Positions 17,318-25,820 of a stretch of 61,702 nt of DNA are shown piece after piece. The stretch comes from Gemmatimonadota bacterium. Lineage in GTDB: Bacteria; Gemmatimonadota; Gemmatimonadetes; Gemmatimonadales; Gemmatimonadaceae. Within the stretch, counting starts at the first letter, position 1. Every line of letters starts with the position of its first letter. The translations under genes were made by a program, and so were the position numbers. The notes under the pieces are model-generated. The model saw only the letters and a list, made by a program, of their open reading frames with translations, ran no database searches and was not told the origin of the DNA. The stretch covers positions 1-61,702 of the forward strand of contig JAQBPV010000422.1 of assembly GCA_028287345.1 (NCBI GenBank), in the 5' to 3' direction.

Positions 17318-17784
17318 TGGAATGGTTCGTCAGGGTGTTCCTGAAGGCGAGTCTCGCATGGCTCGCCTGCGGCGTCACGATGGGCGTCGCGATGGCCGTG
17401 CATCCCGTGTGGACAGTGTACCGCTCGGCGCACATGCACATGCTGCTGCTCGGCTTCGTCACGATGATGATCTACGGCGTCGCCTATCATGTCATTCCGC
17501 GCTTCGCGGGCTTTCCGCTGTACAGCCGGCGCGCCCCGGTGGTCCATCTGTGGATCTCCAACGCGGGGCTCGTGCTCATGGTCGTTGGCTTCGTGGCGCG
17601 CGCGTCGAATGCCGGACCGGGCACGATTATGCTATCGAGCGGTGGTGCGCTATCGGCGACGGGCGCCTATGTCTTCGTCTATGTGATCTGGCGGACGCTC
17701 GACGGTCCGCGCGCGATGCAACGCGCCGCGCGCGGGCGCGACACGGGCCGAAGCCGGTCGGTCATCGCGCTTCCCATCGCCTGA
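17317..17784 (+). CDS. Short haem-copper oxidase subunit I-like / NnrS-like membrane protein
   Basis: A 155-residue protein with four predicted membrane helices. Helix 2 starts YRSAHMHMLLLGFVTMMIYG and is followed by YHVIPRF, a His pattern reminiscent of the haem-ligand helices of cbb3 oxidase and NorB subunits. It is far too short to be a complete subunit I, which has 12 helices. Small proteins of this type are sometimes annotated as cbb3 oxidase subunit I or NnrS. The ATG was set by the one-base overlap with the ScdA-like gene. A haem-containing partner in nitric-oxide handling is an inference. Confidence 0.65.
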   Translation: MEWFVRVFLKASLAWLACGVTMGVAMAVHPVWTVYRSAHMHMLLLGFVTMMIYGVAYHVIPRFAGFPLYSRRAPVVHLWISNAGLVLMVVGFVARASNAGPGTIMLSSGGALSATGAYVFVYVIWRTLDGPRAMQRAARGRDTGRSRSVIALPIA

Positions 17785-17843
17785 TTCGCGCCCTCGGCGA
17801 GACAACGATCACTCGGCTGGCATCGCAGTTCTGTACCGTCACG

Positions 17844-19745
17844 TCAACGACTCGTCCGCAACGCGTTCACGATGACCGCGACGTCGATCACTTCCTGCAG
17901 AGCAGCGCCAATCGCGGGCGGCATACCGCCGAGTGCCGCGACGACCATGGCGATGCCGCTCAATCCCAGGCCGACCCCGATGCTCTGTCGCGCGATGCGC
18001 ATCGTCCGCCGACTGATGCGAATGGCCTCGGGCACGCGGTCGAGGTCATCGGCCAGCAACACCACGTCCGCAGCTTCGGCCGAGATGCCGCCGCCGTGCG
18101 CCGCGAGCGCGACGCCCACGTTGGCAGCGGACAGTGCGGGCGCGTCATTGATCCCATCGCCGACCATGAGCACCCGATCGCCCGCCGCGGTGAGAGTACC
18201 GATGAAACGCGCCTTGTCCTGCGGTTGACAGTCGGCGCGCGATTCGGTGAGTCCGACCATGCGCGCAATCGCGTCGACGTTCGCCCTGTGATCACCCGAC
18301 AAGAGCACCTGCCGCTGCAGGCCGAGCGAGAAGAGGTCGGCGACGACGCCGGGCGCCTCGCGCCGCAGGCGATCGGCATACTCCACGCGGCCCGCCAACG
18401 CACCGTCGATCGCGATGTACGCACGGAGGCCGGGCGTGCCGGCGACACGTAGCTCCTGCTCCACGAGCGCAGGCACGGCGCCAGGATACAGGTCGCGCAA
18501 GTAACTCCATGCGCCGATCGTCACGCGATGGCCGTCGACGATTCCGGTCGCCCCTCGGCCGGCCGCTTCCGATACGTCGGTCGCGCCAGGCACGCGAACG
18601 CCGAGGGGCGCAAGCACACGCTCTGCTTCCGCGACGAAGGTGCGGGCGAGCAGGTGACCCGCACCATGCTCCACCGCGCCGGCGAGACGAAGGAGATCGG
18701 GCTCTGTCCACGCGCTCAGCGACTGCACCGACTGCACCTCGGGGCGTCCGATGGTGAGTGTGCCGGTCTTGTCGAAGATGGCCACGGTTGCCGCGCTGAG
18801 TTGCTCGAGCGCGCCACCGTTGCGCAGGATGATCTGCCGGCGCGCGGCCCGGTTGATTCCGCCGATGATCGCGATGGGTGTGGCGAGAATGAGCGGACAT
18901 GGTGTCGCGACGACGAGCACGGAGAGAGCACGTCGCGGGTCGCCACTCCACCACCAGGCAAGCGCACACACGAGCAACGTGACCGGCGTGAACCACACCG
19001 CGTAACGATCCGCCAGTCGTTGTAGAGGCGCCTTGCTCGCCTGCGCAGAGCGGACGAGCTCCACGATGCGGGCGTACTGGCTCTCCAGCGCGACGGAAGT
19101 CGCGCGCACGGTCAACGGCGCATCGCCATTCGCGCTCCCGCTCAACAGAGCCGTGCCTTCGCCGGCGGCGATTGGCAACGGCTCGCCGGTGAGGCGCGAA
19201 ACGTCCACCGACGACTGGCCCGTGAGGACGACGGCATCGCACGGAACGAGCTCACCGGGCCGCACGAGCAGTTGATCGCCTACCTCGACCGCATCGACGG
19301 GAATGTCATCCATAGCGCCGTCGCGCAGGCGATGCGCAATGCGCGGCGCCGCGTCCTCGAGTTCGCGCACGGCCGCGGAGGCGCGTCCTTCTGCGACGCG
19401 CTCGAGCGCCTCGCCGCCCGTCTGCATCACGACGATCACGAGCCCCGCCATCGGCTCGCCGAGGATCAACGCGCCGACCACGGACAGCGACGCCACGAGG
19501 TCCGTCGCGAATTGTCCTCGCATCGCCTGCCGCAGCGTGGTCCAGAGCACCGGCGCGCCAGTGATGACCAGTCCGACGTACCAGATGCGCGACGCGTAGA
19601 GCGCCGCCACCGGCGCCTGGTGAAGCGCCGCGAGCAGCCAGCCCGCGGCGCCAATGATCAGGAAGGCTCCTGCGGCGGCGGGCAGTTTGAGTTGACGCGC
19701 CCAGTGTTCCGCCGCGTGCGAGCTCCCGGGCGTGCGAAAGCTCAT
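17844..19745 (-). CDS. Heavy-metal translocating P1B-type ATPase
   Basis: A 633-residue membrane pump without the usual N-terminal HMA domain. Visible landmarks are the actuator motif LTGEPLPI, the ion-pathway motif ATPCPLILATP near residue 281, the phosphorylation site DKTGTLTIGRP near residue 323 and the hinge GDGINDAPAL. The final helix has the IGAALQEVIDVAVIVNALR segment of P1B pumps. CPL instead of CPC is seen in a subset of soft-metal or iron-type ATPases, so the exported ion is uncertain. Its start overlaps the stop of the small secreted gene by 4 bases, so they are co-transcribed, opposite the multicopper oxidase. Confidence 0.9.
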   Translation of the reverse strand: MSFRTPGSSHAAEHWARQLKLPAAAGAFLIIGAAGWLLAALHQAPVAALYASRIWYVGLVITGAPVLWTTLRQAMRGQFATDLVASLSVVGALILGEPMAGLVIVVMQTGGEALERVAEGRASAAVRELEDAAPRIAHRLRDGAMDDIPVDAVEVGDQLLVRPGELVPCDAVVLTGQSSVDVSRLTGEPLPIAAGEGTALLSGSANGDAPLTVRATSVALESQYARIVELVRSAQASKAPLQRLADRYAVWFTPVTLLVCALAWWWSGDPRRALSVLVVATPCPLILATPIAIIGGINRAARRQIILRNGGALEQLSAATVAIFDKTGTLTIGRPEVQSVQSLSAWTEPDLLRLAGAVEHGAGHLLARTFVAEAERVLAPLGVRVPGATDVSEAAGRGATGIVDGHRVTIGAWSYLRDLYPGAVPALVEQELRVAGTPGLRAYIAIDGALAGRVEYADRLRREAPGVVADLFSLGLQRQVLLSGDHRANVDAIARMVGLTESRADCQPQDKARFIGTLTAAGDRVLMVGDGINDAPALSAANVGVALAAHGGGISAEAADVVLLADDLDRVPEAIRISRRTMRIARQSIGVGLGLSGIAMVVAALGGMPPAIGAALQEVIDVAVIVNALRTSR

Positions 19746-20227
19746 TTTACCGACGACAAGATCGGTGAGGCGCGACGAAGAACGAGGTTGGATGCCATGA
19801 GCTTCATCGCTTCCCTGCCACCGTCATACGTTCCATTGGTCGCGACGGAGCCCGTAAAAGCGCTGCCGTTCCAGTCGAGCGGTATCCGCACCGATGCGCG
19901 CTGAATGCCGTCTGCCCGCAGGATCGGCCCGTCGAGATCCGCTTCGATGATGTAGTCGCTCCCAAGGTGCGCGGCGCGCTCGAGCACGGTGCGATTGGGC
20001 CGCATCCGCGCGCGGACCAGCGTTGCATCGCCAACCGTGCCCGCGATCGAGCCGTCGGCGGAGAGCGTCACCCGAACCTCGAGCGCCTTCTGTTGCGTCC
20101 AGTCGACGGTGATGGATGCAGACCCCGACCACGCGCCGACCATGGCGGCCTGAGGCTGCTGCGCACCGGCGGATGCGCCGGTCAGCGCGAATGCGATCGC
20201 GGCGATGCCGATCCGGGAATTGGTCAT
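19742..20227 (-). CDS. Small exported beta-rich protein of unknown function, metal-pump operon
   Basis: A 161-residue protein with a signal peptide (IGIAAIAFALTGASAGAQQ). I do not recognise the mature domain. It has alternating strands (MVGAWSGSASITVDW, LEVRVTLSADGSIAGTVGDA, SVRIPLDWNGSAFTGSVATNG) suggesting a small lipocalin-like barrel. There are no Cys residues and few His, so direct metal binding is not obvious. It is the first gene of the P-type ATPase operon and shares the 240-base upstream region with the divergent multicopper oxidase, where several GTCAGGAG-like motifs lie. Confidence 0.6.
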   Translation of the reverse strand: MTNSRIGIAAIAFALTGASAGAQQPQAAMVGAWSGSASITVDWTQQKALEVRVTLSADGSIAGTVGDATLVRARMRPNRTVLERAAHLGSDYIIEADLDGPILRADGIQRASVRIPLDWNGSAFTGSVATNGTYDGGREAMKLMASNLVLRRASPILSSVK

Positions 20228-20342
20228 GCTAGCCTCGCGTGATGAGATGCAGAACGATGCCGCATCCCCTCCGCACTTCCTGTCAGCGGTTGCCCGCGAC
20301 CGATGTCCGGCGAAGTGCGGACACGGAATGCCAACCGAGGGT

Positions 20343-20408
20343 GTCAGGAGAAGTGACTACACGGCGTCAGGAGCGAGCACACAAACGACCATTCATTTCC
20401 CGACAGAG
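20343..20408. promoter_or_regulatory. Repeated GTCAGGAG / TTCCCGACAG motifs in divergent promoter
   Basis: GTCAGGAG occurs at 20343-20350 and again at 20366-20373, 23 bases apart. TTCCCGACAGAG at 20397-20408 is identical over 12 bases to 16010-16021, upstream of the NarL regulator. The region separates the multicopper oxidase from the metal-pump operon. The arrangement suggests several binding sites for one regulator. The binder is not known. Confidence 0.4.
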
Positions 20409-20467
20409 CGCGCGGGCCCTTGGGACGAGATTCAAGTCAGCACTCAATCCCTCAACGATCCCCGACG

Positions 20468-21568
20468 ATGCCCATAGAGACTCTGCTTCCCGATGCTGCC
20501 GTCGACCTCGTGCGCCGCGTGACCTCGCGTCGTGCTTTCCTCAGGACTGCCTCGTTCACCGCCGCCGGTGCCGCCGCGCTCGTCGCATGCGGCAAGGACG
20601 CCTCGGCGACGCCGGAGTTGGCAGCGGCCGCCACCGTCGACCCCAAGGCTGGTGCGCCGCCCGCCCCCGCTGCGACGCCTGCCTCCATTCGCGCCGCGGC
20701 CGACGCCATGGATGCGATGCATGAAAAGGGCATCAAGGCATTTCCGGCGAAGACCGCTGGACTCGGCAACCAGCTCATGGCGCCGAAGATCGTCAACGGC
20801 GTGAAAGTGTACGACCTCACTGCGAGCGAGATTCAGTGGGAAGTGTCACCGGGCCAGATGGTCGCGGCGATGGCGTACAACGGCCAGGTGCCGGGTCCGC
20901 AGATCCGCGTGCGTGAAGGCGACCGCGTGCGCATCAACCTCAAGAACGAGTTGAAGCAGTCCACGGCGATCCACATGCACGGCGTCGAGCTGCCGAATGA
21001 CATGGACGGCGTTCCGTACATCACGCAGCCGCCCGTGAAGCCGGGTGAGAGCTTCACGTACGAGTTCACGGCGCCGGTCGGGAACTCGGGTTCGCACATG
21101 TATCACTCGCACCACAACTCGGCCACGCAGGTCGGTCTCGGGCTGCTGGGTGCGTTCATCATCGAGCCCAAGGTGCCGCGTGCGATCGAGAACGTCGCGC
21201 ACGACTATGTGCTCATCCTCAACGACGGGATGCACGGCTTCACGATTAACGGCAAGGGCTTCCCGGCGACGCAGCCTTTCACGGCGAAGCTTGGCGACAA
21301 GATTCGCGTCCGCTACATGAACGAAGGCATGATGATCCATCCGATGCACCTGCATGGAATGCACATGACGGTGATCGACAAGGATGGCTGGGCGCAGCCG
21401 CAGCCGTGGAAGTGCGACACGCTCAACATTGCGCCAGGCGAGCGGTGGGACGTCATCATCAACTGCAACAATCCCGGCACCTGGGCGTTCCACTGCCACA
21501 TCCTCGGCCACGCTGAAACCGAGCATGGGATGTTCGGGATGGTAACGGCGCTGGTGGTCTCCAAGTAA
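20468..21568 (+). CDS. Two-domain multicopper oxidase (nitrite reductase/laccase-like), Tat lipoprotein
   Basis: A 366-residue exported cupredoxin protein. The N-terminus has a twin-arginine motif (SRRAFLRTASF) and a lipobox-like LVAC, so it is probably a Tat-exported lipoprotein. Domain 1 has IHMHGVELP and HMYHSHHNSATQVGLG and lacks a type-1 Cys. Domain 2 has MIHPMHLHGMHM and FHCHILGHAETEHGM, with the type-1 copper Cys, His and probable axial Met. The Cys-His motif only in domain 2 is the type B layout of two-domain oxidases related to nitrite reductase and small laccases. The substrate is not fixed by sequence. A response regulator gene follows one base later. Confidence 0.85.
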   Translation: MPIETLLPDAAVDLVRRVTSRRAFLRTASFTAAGAAALVACGKDASATPELAAAATVDPKAGAPPAPAATPASIRAAADAMDAMHEKGIKAFPAKTAGLGNQLMAPKIVNGVKVYDLTASEIQWEVSPGQMVAAMAYNGQVPGPQIRVREGDRVRINLKNELKQSTAIHMHGVELPNDMDGVPYITQPPVKPGESFTYEFTAPVGNSGSHMYHSHHNSATQVGLGLLGAFIIEPKVPRAIENVAHDYVLILNDGMHGFTINGKGFPATQPFTAKLGDKIRVRYMNEGMMIHPMHLHGMHMTVIDKDGWAQPQPWKCDTLNIAPGERWDVIINCNNPGTWAFHCHILGHAETEHGMFGMVTALVVSK

Positions 21569-21569
21569 G

Positions 21570-22313
21570 ATGAAGGACACGGTGAATGCCGCCGCGAGCG
21601 CCGTCCTGGCGCTCGCCACCAGCCCCGAGAACGTCCGTAGTATGCCCACCACTCGTCCCGACGTCATTCGCGTGATCCTCGCCGACGATCATCTCGTCGT
21701 CCGTGCCGGCCTCAAGGCGCTGCTCGGAACCTCCAAGGACATCGAGGTGGTGGGCGAGGCGACGAATGGGCGAGACGCCGTCGCGCTCGTCGAGCGCCTG
21801 TCGCCGCACATCGCGCTGCTCGATCTCGACATGCCGCAGATGGATGGATTGGCAGCAACCAAGGAGCTCGTCGCTCGCGGCTCTGCCACGCGGGTGCTCA
21901 TCCTCACCATGCACACCGAAGACGAATATCTCGTCACGCTCCTCGAAGCGGGTGCGGCTGGATACCTCGTGAAGAACGCAGCGGATCGCGAGCTGGCGGA
22001 CGCGGTTCGTGCGGTGGCGGCCGGCGGCCTCTACGTGCAGCCAGCCGCCTCGCTCACGCTGGCGCGCGAAGTCGCACGCCGCGCCGAGCATGCCGATGAG
22101 CGCGAGAAGTATCTGCAGCTGAGCGAGCGTGAGCGCGACGTCCTCGTGCTCGTTGCCAGCGGACACTCGGCGTCGGAGATCGGCGAGAAGCTTTTCATCA
22201 GCCCCAAGACAGTGGAGACGTACAAGCAGCGCATCACCGAGAAGTTGAACCTCTCGCACCGGCCCGATTACGTCCAATTCTGCCTGCGTCTCGGGCTCTT
22301 GCAGGCCAAGTGA
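21570..22313 (+). CDS. NarL/FixJ-family response regulator, paralog of the one at 16085
   Basis: A 247-residue regulator with receiver block VILADDHLVVRAGLKALL, phospho-acceptor IALLDLDMPQMDG, Thr switch LILTMHTED and Lys in GYLVKNAADREL. The LuxR helix-turn-helix is LSERERDVLVLVASG...ISPKTVETYKQRI. It is closely similar to the product of 16085-16876, including the ending SHRPDYVQF against SHRTDYVRL. The start is ambiguous: ATG at 21570 follows the oxidase stop by one base, while ATG at 21642 gives the usual short N-terminus. Co-transcription with the oxidase and the PPOX gene is likely. Confidence 0.85.
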   Translation: MKDTVNAAASAVLALATSPENVRSMPTTRPDVIRVILADDHLVVRAGLKALLGTSKDIEVVGEATNGRDAVALVERLSPHIALLDLDMPQMDGLAATKELVARGSATRVLILTMHTEDEYLVTLLEAGAAGYLVKNAADRELADAVRAVAAGGLYVQPAASLTLAREVARRAEHADEREKYLQLSERERDVLVLVASGHSASEIGEKLFISPKTVETYKQRITEKLNLSHRPDYVQFCLRLGLLQAK

Positions 22314-22320
22314 GGATCCC

Positions 22321-22767
22321 GTGGCTACCGCTCATAAAACCCAGTATCTGACGCTCGACGACGTCGAGGCCCGCGCGTTTCTCGCTCGCCAACATGTTGG
22401 CCGCATTGCCTTCTCGCTGCATGACAAGGTCGACATCGAACCGATCAGCTACACGTTCGACGACGGCTGGATCCTGGGGCGAACGAGTGTCGGAGCGAAG
22501 CTCTCCGCTCTCGCGCATCATCCCTGGTGCGCCTTCGAGGCCGATCACGTGGTCGGGCCGTTCGAGTGGACGAGCGTCGTCGCGAAGGGGACGTTCTATC
22601 TGCTCGATCCGGAGCAGGGCTCGCCCGAGCTACACGCGAGGGCGCTCTCGAGCGCCCGGTCGCTCCTGCCCGATGCCTTCTCGGCGACAGATCCCGCTCC
22701 GCATCGTGGCGTTCTTTTCGGGATCTACGTCAACGAGATAACCGGACGCAGCGCCCGATGGGACTGA
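22321..22767 (+). CDS. Pyridoxamine 5'-phosphate oxidase-like (split-barrel flavin-binding) protein
   Basis: A 148-residue cytoplasmic split-barrel protein. EARAFLARQHVGRIAFSL and IEPISYTFDDGWILGRTS match the FMN- or F420-binding PPOX fold, followed by GAKLSALAHHPWCAFEAD and VVAKGTFYLL. Such small proteins often reduce quinones, haem or flavins, and several belong to the mycobacterial dormancy regulon. The start is a GTG preceded by GAGGATCCC, which overlaps the stop of the response regulator gene, so the two are coupled. The physiological substrate is unknown. Confidence 0.85.
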   Translation: MATAHKTQYLTLDDVEARAFLARQHVGRIAFSLHDKVDIEPISYTFDDGWILGRTSVGAKLSALAHHPWCAFEADHVVGPFEWTSVVAKGTFYLLDPEQGSPELHARALSSARSLLPDAFSATDPAPHRGVLFGIYVNEITGRSARWD

Positions 22768-22773
22768 CGCAGT

Positions 22774-23694
22774 TCAGGCGCGAGCCCTGCCGAGATTCAG
22801 CGAGCCGATGATCCGCCACAGCTCACGTACGCAGTCCTCGGCGAAGAGACGCGTAGGTGGGATCATCATGCCGGGTACGTGCCCCTTCCCGATGTGCGTT
22901 CGCGCGGCCTGCGTGACGTACGTCGGCGCGTCGCCGGGAATGCGCGAGAGGTCGTCGGTGGCGAGATGCACCCGCGCGGCCGCCGCTTCGGCGCCAGAGT
23001 AGGTGAGGAACTTCCTGATCAGGCTGCGAAACCGTGCATCGAGCACGACGATGTGCACGGGCTCCCCGCGCCAGAGTGCCCATTCGCTCTCGAAGAGGTC
23101 CTTGCGGATCGACACCGTCAAGCGAGTGATGCCAAGCTCCTCGGCCAACAGCTTTGTGGTGCCGCGATGCCGCTCGGTGGTGACGATGAGGTTCGCGCTC
23201 TTGAGCATGCGTCGTCCCGCATCCGACGTCATTCGCTCGACGAGCAGAGGCACGGCATCGAGGCCGAAGTCCTCACGCAGCTCGCGTGCGATGCCGAGCA
23301 CTTGATCGGACAACGTGGCGAGAACCACGGTGCGGAGCTTTCGCCCCGCGACGAGCGTGTTCAGCCGCGCGGCGAACTCCGGTCCGGAATAGCCGCGCAT
23401 CACCGCATTCGTCAGCACGTCTGTTAAGGTTTCTACCGGCGCCACCATGCTCGAACGCGCGGCCGCGGCCTCCATCCGCACATAGACGCCCGAGCGTGCG
23501 CGAATCTCGACGAGCCCCTCCGCCTCCAACACGCGAAACGCCGCACTGACGACGCGCGGATCTGCGCTCAGCTCGTGCGCCATCTCGCGCGTGCTGGCGA
23601 GGCGGTCGCCCGCGCAGATCGATCCCGTGGCAAGCGCTCGCGCGATGCGCTGTCGCAGGCTGTCCACGATCTCGCGGCGGCGGTGTAGGACCAT
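22774..23694 (-). CDS. GntR-family transcriptional regulator
   Basis: A 306-residue DNA-binding protein. The N-terminal winged helix reads EIVDSLRQRIARALATGSI, RLASTREMAHELSADPRVVSAAFRVLEAEGLVEIRARSGVYV in order, with the GntR wing at its end (key part EGLVEIRARSGVYV). The remaining 200 residues look like a ligand-binding domain (VVLATLSDQVLGIARELRE, ANLIVTTERHRG) that I cannot assign to a known subfamily. The ATG at 23694 was chosen as the one placing the helix-turn-helix at the N-terminus. It is divergent from the ferritin-like pair, and palindromes lie between them. Confidence 0.85.
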   Translation of the reverse strand: MVLHRRREIVDSLRQRIARALATGSICAGDRLASTREMAHELSADPRVVSAAFRVLEAEGLVEIRARSGVYVRMEAAAARSSMVAPVETLTDVLTNAVMRGYSGPEFAARLNTLVAGRKLRTVVLATLSDQVLGIARELREDFGLDAVPLLVERMTSDAGRRMLKSANLIVTTERHRGTTKLLAEELGITRLTVSIRKDLFESEWALWRGEPVHIVVLDARFRSLIRKFLTYSGAEAAAARVHLATDDLSRIPGDAPTYVTQAARTHIGKGHVPGMMIPPTRLFAEDCVRELWRIIGSLNLGRARA

Positions 23695-23751
23695 CGTTCC
23701 TAGTTCCTCGGCTGTGAGTGCGTGCACCCAATGCAGGTAGTGTGCGCGATG

Positions 23752-23805
23752 CGTGACATGTATCACACGCGAACGCGACAGTGCATCTGCTGCATGTGAA
23801 TTCAC
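23752..23805. promoter_or_regulatory. Two palindromic sites upstream of the GntR gene
   Basis: CGTGACATGTATCACA (23752-23767) resembles a CRP/FNR-family site (TGTGA-N6-TCACR read from the other strand). GTGAATTCAC (23796-23805) is a perfect 10-bp palindrome. Both lie in the 296-base region between gntR and the ferritin-like gene, which otherwise holds no gene that I can see. Either could be a self-regulatory GntR operator. Confidence 0.4.
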
Positions 23806-23990
23806 GCAGCGCATACATCAAGTAGCGCTCAACGGGATTACACCGCGACGATCGCATCACACTGCGACGACGACAAACTCTCTGGCACCGCGAATGCCTT
23901 GACACCGCACCGTCACGCGAGCAGCGACCAGCCAGGGGTGGCGCAAGGTCGATGCACGCAGCGGGTGTTGCCATTCATGGGGGGGACGGG

Positions 23991-24770
23991 ATGCCAGAGA
24001 GCAAGGAACTCATCGTCAGCAGCGGTGCACAGCTGCTACAGCCGACCACACGTCGGCGATTTCTCAGTGTGCTCGGCATGGGAGGCGCGATCGTCTTCCT
24101 GCCGAGCGTGTTCACGGCGTGCAACGACGACGACACGGGGACGGGTCCGAATGCCAACACCACTTACACGCTCGACCTGTCGAACGACACGGGGATCCTG
24201 AACTATGCGTACGCGCTCGAGCAGCTCGAGGCTGCGTACTACACCGCGGCACTCGGCTCGGCGGGCTTCGCGGCGCTCAGTGCGAACGAACAGGAAGTCC
24301 TTGGCGATCTGCAGAAGCACGAGGTCATTCATCGCGAGTTCTTCAAGACCGTCCTGGGCGGCTCGGCCATTCCGGCGATCAACTTCAACACGACGACTGT
24401 CGGTACGCTCACGGCGACGCGGGCGGTGTTGCTCAGCACCTCACAGCTGCTCGAGGACACCGGCGTCTCGGCATACAATGGCGCGGGCAAGTATCTGACG
24501 AGCGCGGCGAACCTGCTCGTCGCAGGAAAGATCGTGTCGGTGGAAGCGCGTCACGCCGCAGCGATCCGCGACATTCGCGATGGCACCAACGGCCGCCTGT
24601 TCGCGGGTGACGATGTGGTGAATGCGGCAGGACTCGACGTAAAGGCGGAGCCGAGCACCGTCATCGCGTCGGTGAACAGCCTGAACGTCGTCGTCGGCAC
24701 GGTGACCATCGGCACGCAGCCCGACGCGAGCAAGAAGACCGCTGACGCAACCGCACCCACCCCGACCTGA
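23991..24770 (+). CDS. Ferritin-like Tat-exported lipoprotein
   Basis: A 259-residue protein with a twin-arginine leader (TTRRRFLSVLGMGG) and a lipobox-like FTAC, so probably an exported lipoprotein. The body is a four-helix ferritin-like domain of the Ferritin_2 type: LEQLEAAYYTAAL, LQKHEVIHREFF with an ExxH pair, LLEDTGVSAYNG and VSVEARHAAAIRDI with a second ExxH. These could supply a full di-iron site outside the cytoplasm. The function is unknown; iron storage, peroxidase or oxidase roles are possible. The ATG follows a G-rich ribosome site. A related gene follows 32 bases downstream. Confidence 0.8.
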   Translation: MPESKELIVSSGAQLLQPTTRRRFLSVLGMGGAIVFLPSVFTACNDDDTGTGPNANTTYTLDLSNDTGILNYAYALEQLEAAYYTAALGSAGFAALSANEQEVLGDLQKHEVIHREFFKTVLGGSAIPAINFNTTTVGTLTATRAVLLSTSQLLEDTGVSAYNGAGKYLTSAANLLVAGKIVSVEARHAAAIRDIRDGTNGRLFAGDDVVNAAGLDVKAEPSTVIASVNSLNVVVGTVTIGTQPDASKKTADATAPTPT

Positions 24771-24802
24771 CCGTCGATCCGTCGACCTGGAGACATGGAG
24801 CA

Positions 24803-25780
24803 ATGAACAATCAGCCAATTCTCGATACGATCGATCCCGAGCTGGTCCAGCGATATGCGACACGCAAGGAGGAGATCGAGAACGGATCGTGGGCGAGCCC
24901 CGGTATCATCGCGGCACTCGCCATCGGTTCGGTGCCAATCGCCCTCGCGGCGCTCGCCAAGGACGCGCAGGGACAGGGCACGCTGCCCACGGCAATCAAG
25001 AACGTGCTCGACTTCGCGCTCGCGCTCGAGATCTTCGAGAACGAGTTCTACAAGGCGGTGCTGGGGACCAGCGCATCAGCCGCGCAGAACGCGGCGTTCG
25101 CGCCGGTGCGCGCGCTTGCCGCGGCGGTTCCTGGCGCGGTGAACACCATTCAGCAGATTCAGAAGCACGAGGCGGCCCACGTTGCCACCTTGCTCGCCAC
25201 CGGCGCTACGAACGTGTTCGGCCTCACGGAAGCATCGTTCGACTTCACCGGCAATCGCAGTGCGGCGGGCGGTGGGCCATTCGCCAAGGCGACGACCGAC
25301 CTCCCCTTCCTGCTCGAAGTCGCGCAGGGCGCTGAGGACACCGGTGTTCGCGCGTACAAGGGACAGGCGGGCAACCTGATGTCGAGCTCCGCGGTCCTCG
25401 AGGCGGCGCTCCGCATTCACTCCGTCGAAGCGCGCCATGCATCGCGGATTCGTCGCATGCGTCGCGCGGCGGCAGGGGCTGGGGCGACAGTGCGCTACAG
25501 CGGAACGGTGCGCGGCGGCGATGCCGCCGCAGCAGGTGCAACCGATCTCGGCGCCAATGCGGCAGCGGTGACGGCGGCGTTCAACAGGATCTATGGCGCC
25601 GGCGCCAACTCTACCACGGCTCCGTCCGAGTCGAACGTCACGCACGCGGGCGTCAATGTTTCGACGCTGTCCGGAGCGAACTTCGGCGTCGACGCGGCAA
25701 CGGAAGCGTTCGACGAACCTTTGGATCGCGCCGACGTCGTCGCGATCGTACAGCCGTTCTTCATTCCCACGATCAGCTGA
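24803..25780 (+). CDS. Ferritin-like exported protein, paralog of preceding gene
   Basis: A 325-residue ferritin-like domain protein. It shares with its upstream neighbour the four metal-site blocks: ALEIFENEFYKAVL, IQKHEAAHVATLL, AEDTGVRAYKG and IHSVEARHASRIR. Instead of a Tat motif it has a hydrophobic segment (IIAALAIGSVPIALAALA) near residue 40, so it may be exported by Sec or membrane-anchored. The C-terminal 90 residues add a Gly/Ala/Thr-rich extension ending in PLDRADVVAIVQPFF. The start follows a GGAG ribosome site. With its neighbour it probably forms an extracytoplasmic two-protein iron system; function inferred only from the fold. Confidence 0.8.
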   Translation: MNNQPILDTIDPELVQRYATRKEEIENGSWASPGIIAALAIGSVPIALAALAKDAQGQGTLPTAIKNVLDFALALEIFENEFYKAVLGTSASAAQNAAFAPVRALAAAVPGAVNTIQQIQKHEAAHVATLLATGATNVFGLTEASFDFTGNRSAAGGGPFAKATTDLPFLLEVAQGAEDTGVRAYKGQAGNLMSSSAVLEAALRIHSVEARHASRIRRMRRAAAGAGATVRYSGTVRGGDAAAAGATDLGANAAAVTAAFNRIYGAGANSTTAPSESNVTHAGVNVSTLSGANFGVDAATEAFDEPLDRADVVAIVQPFFIPTIS

Positions 25781-25820
25781 CTCGCCGCGATGAGCCTGCG
25801 GGGCGCACCGTAGTTCCAAG

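Noticed and set aside
23899-23904. TTGACA -35 element upstream of the ferritin-like gene
   Set aside because: No TATAAT-like box at 16-18 bases downstream, so no sigma-70 promoter can be claimed.
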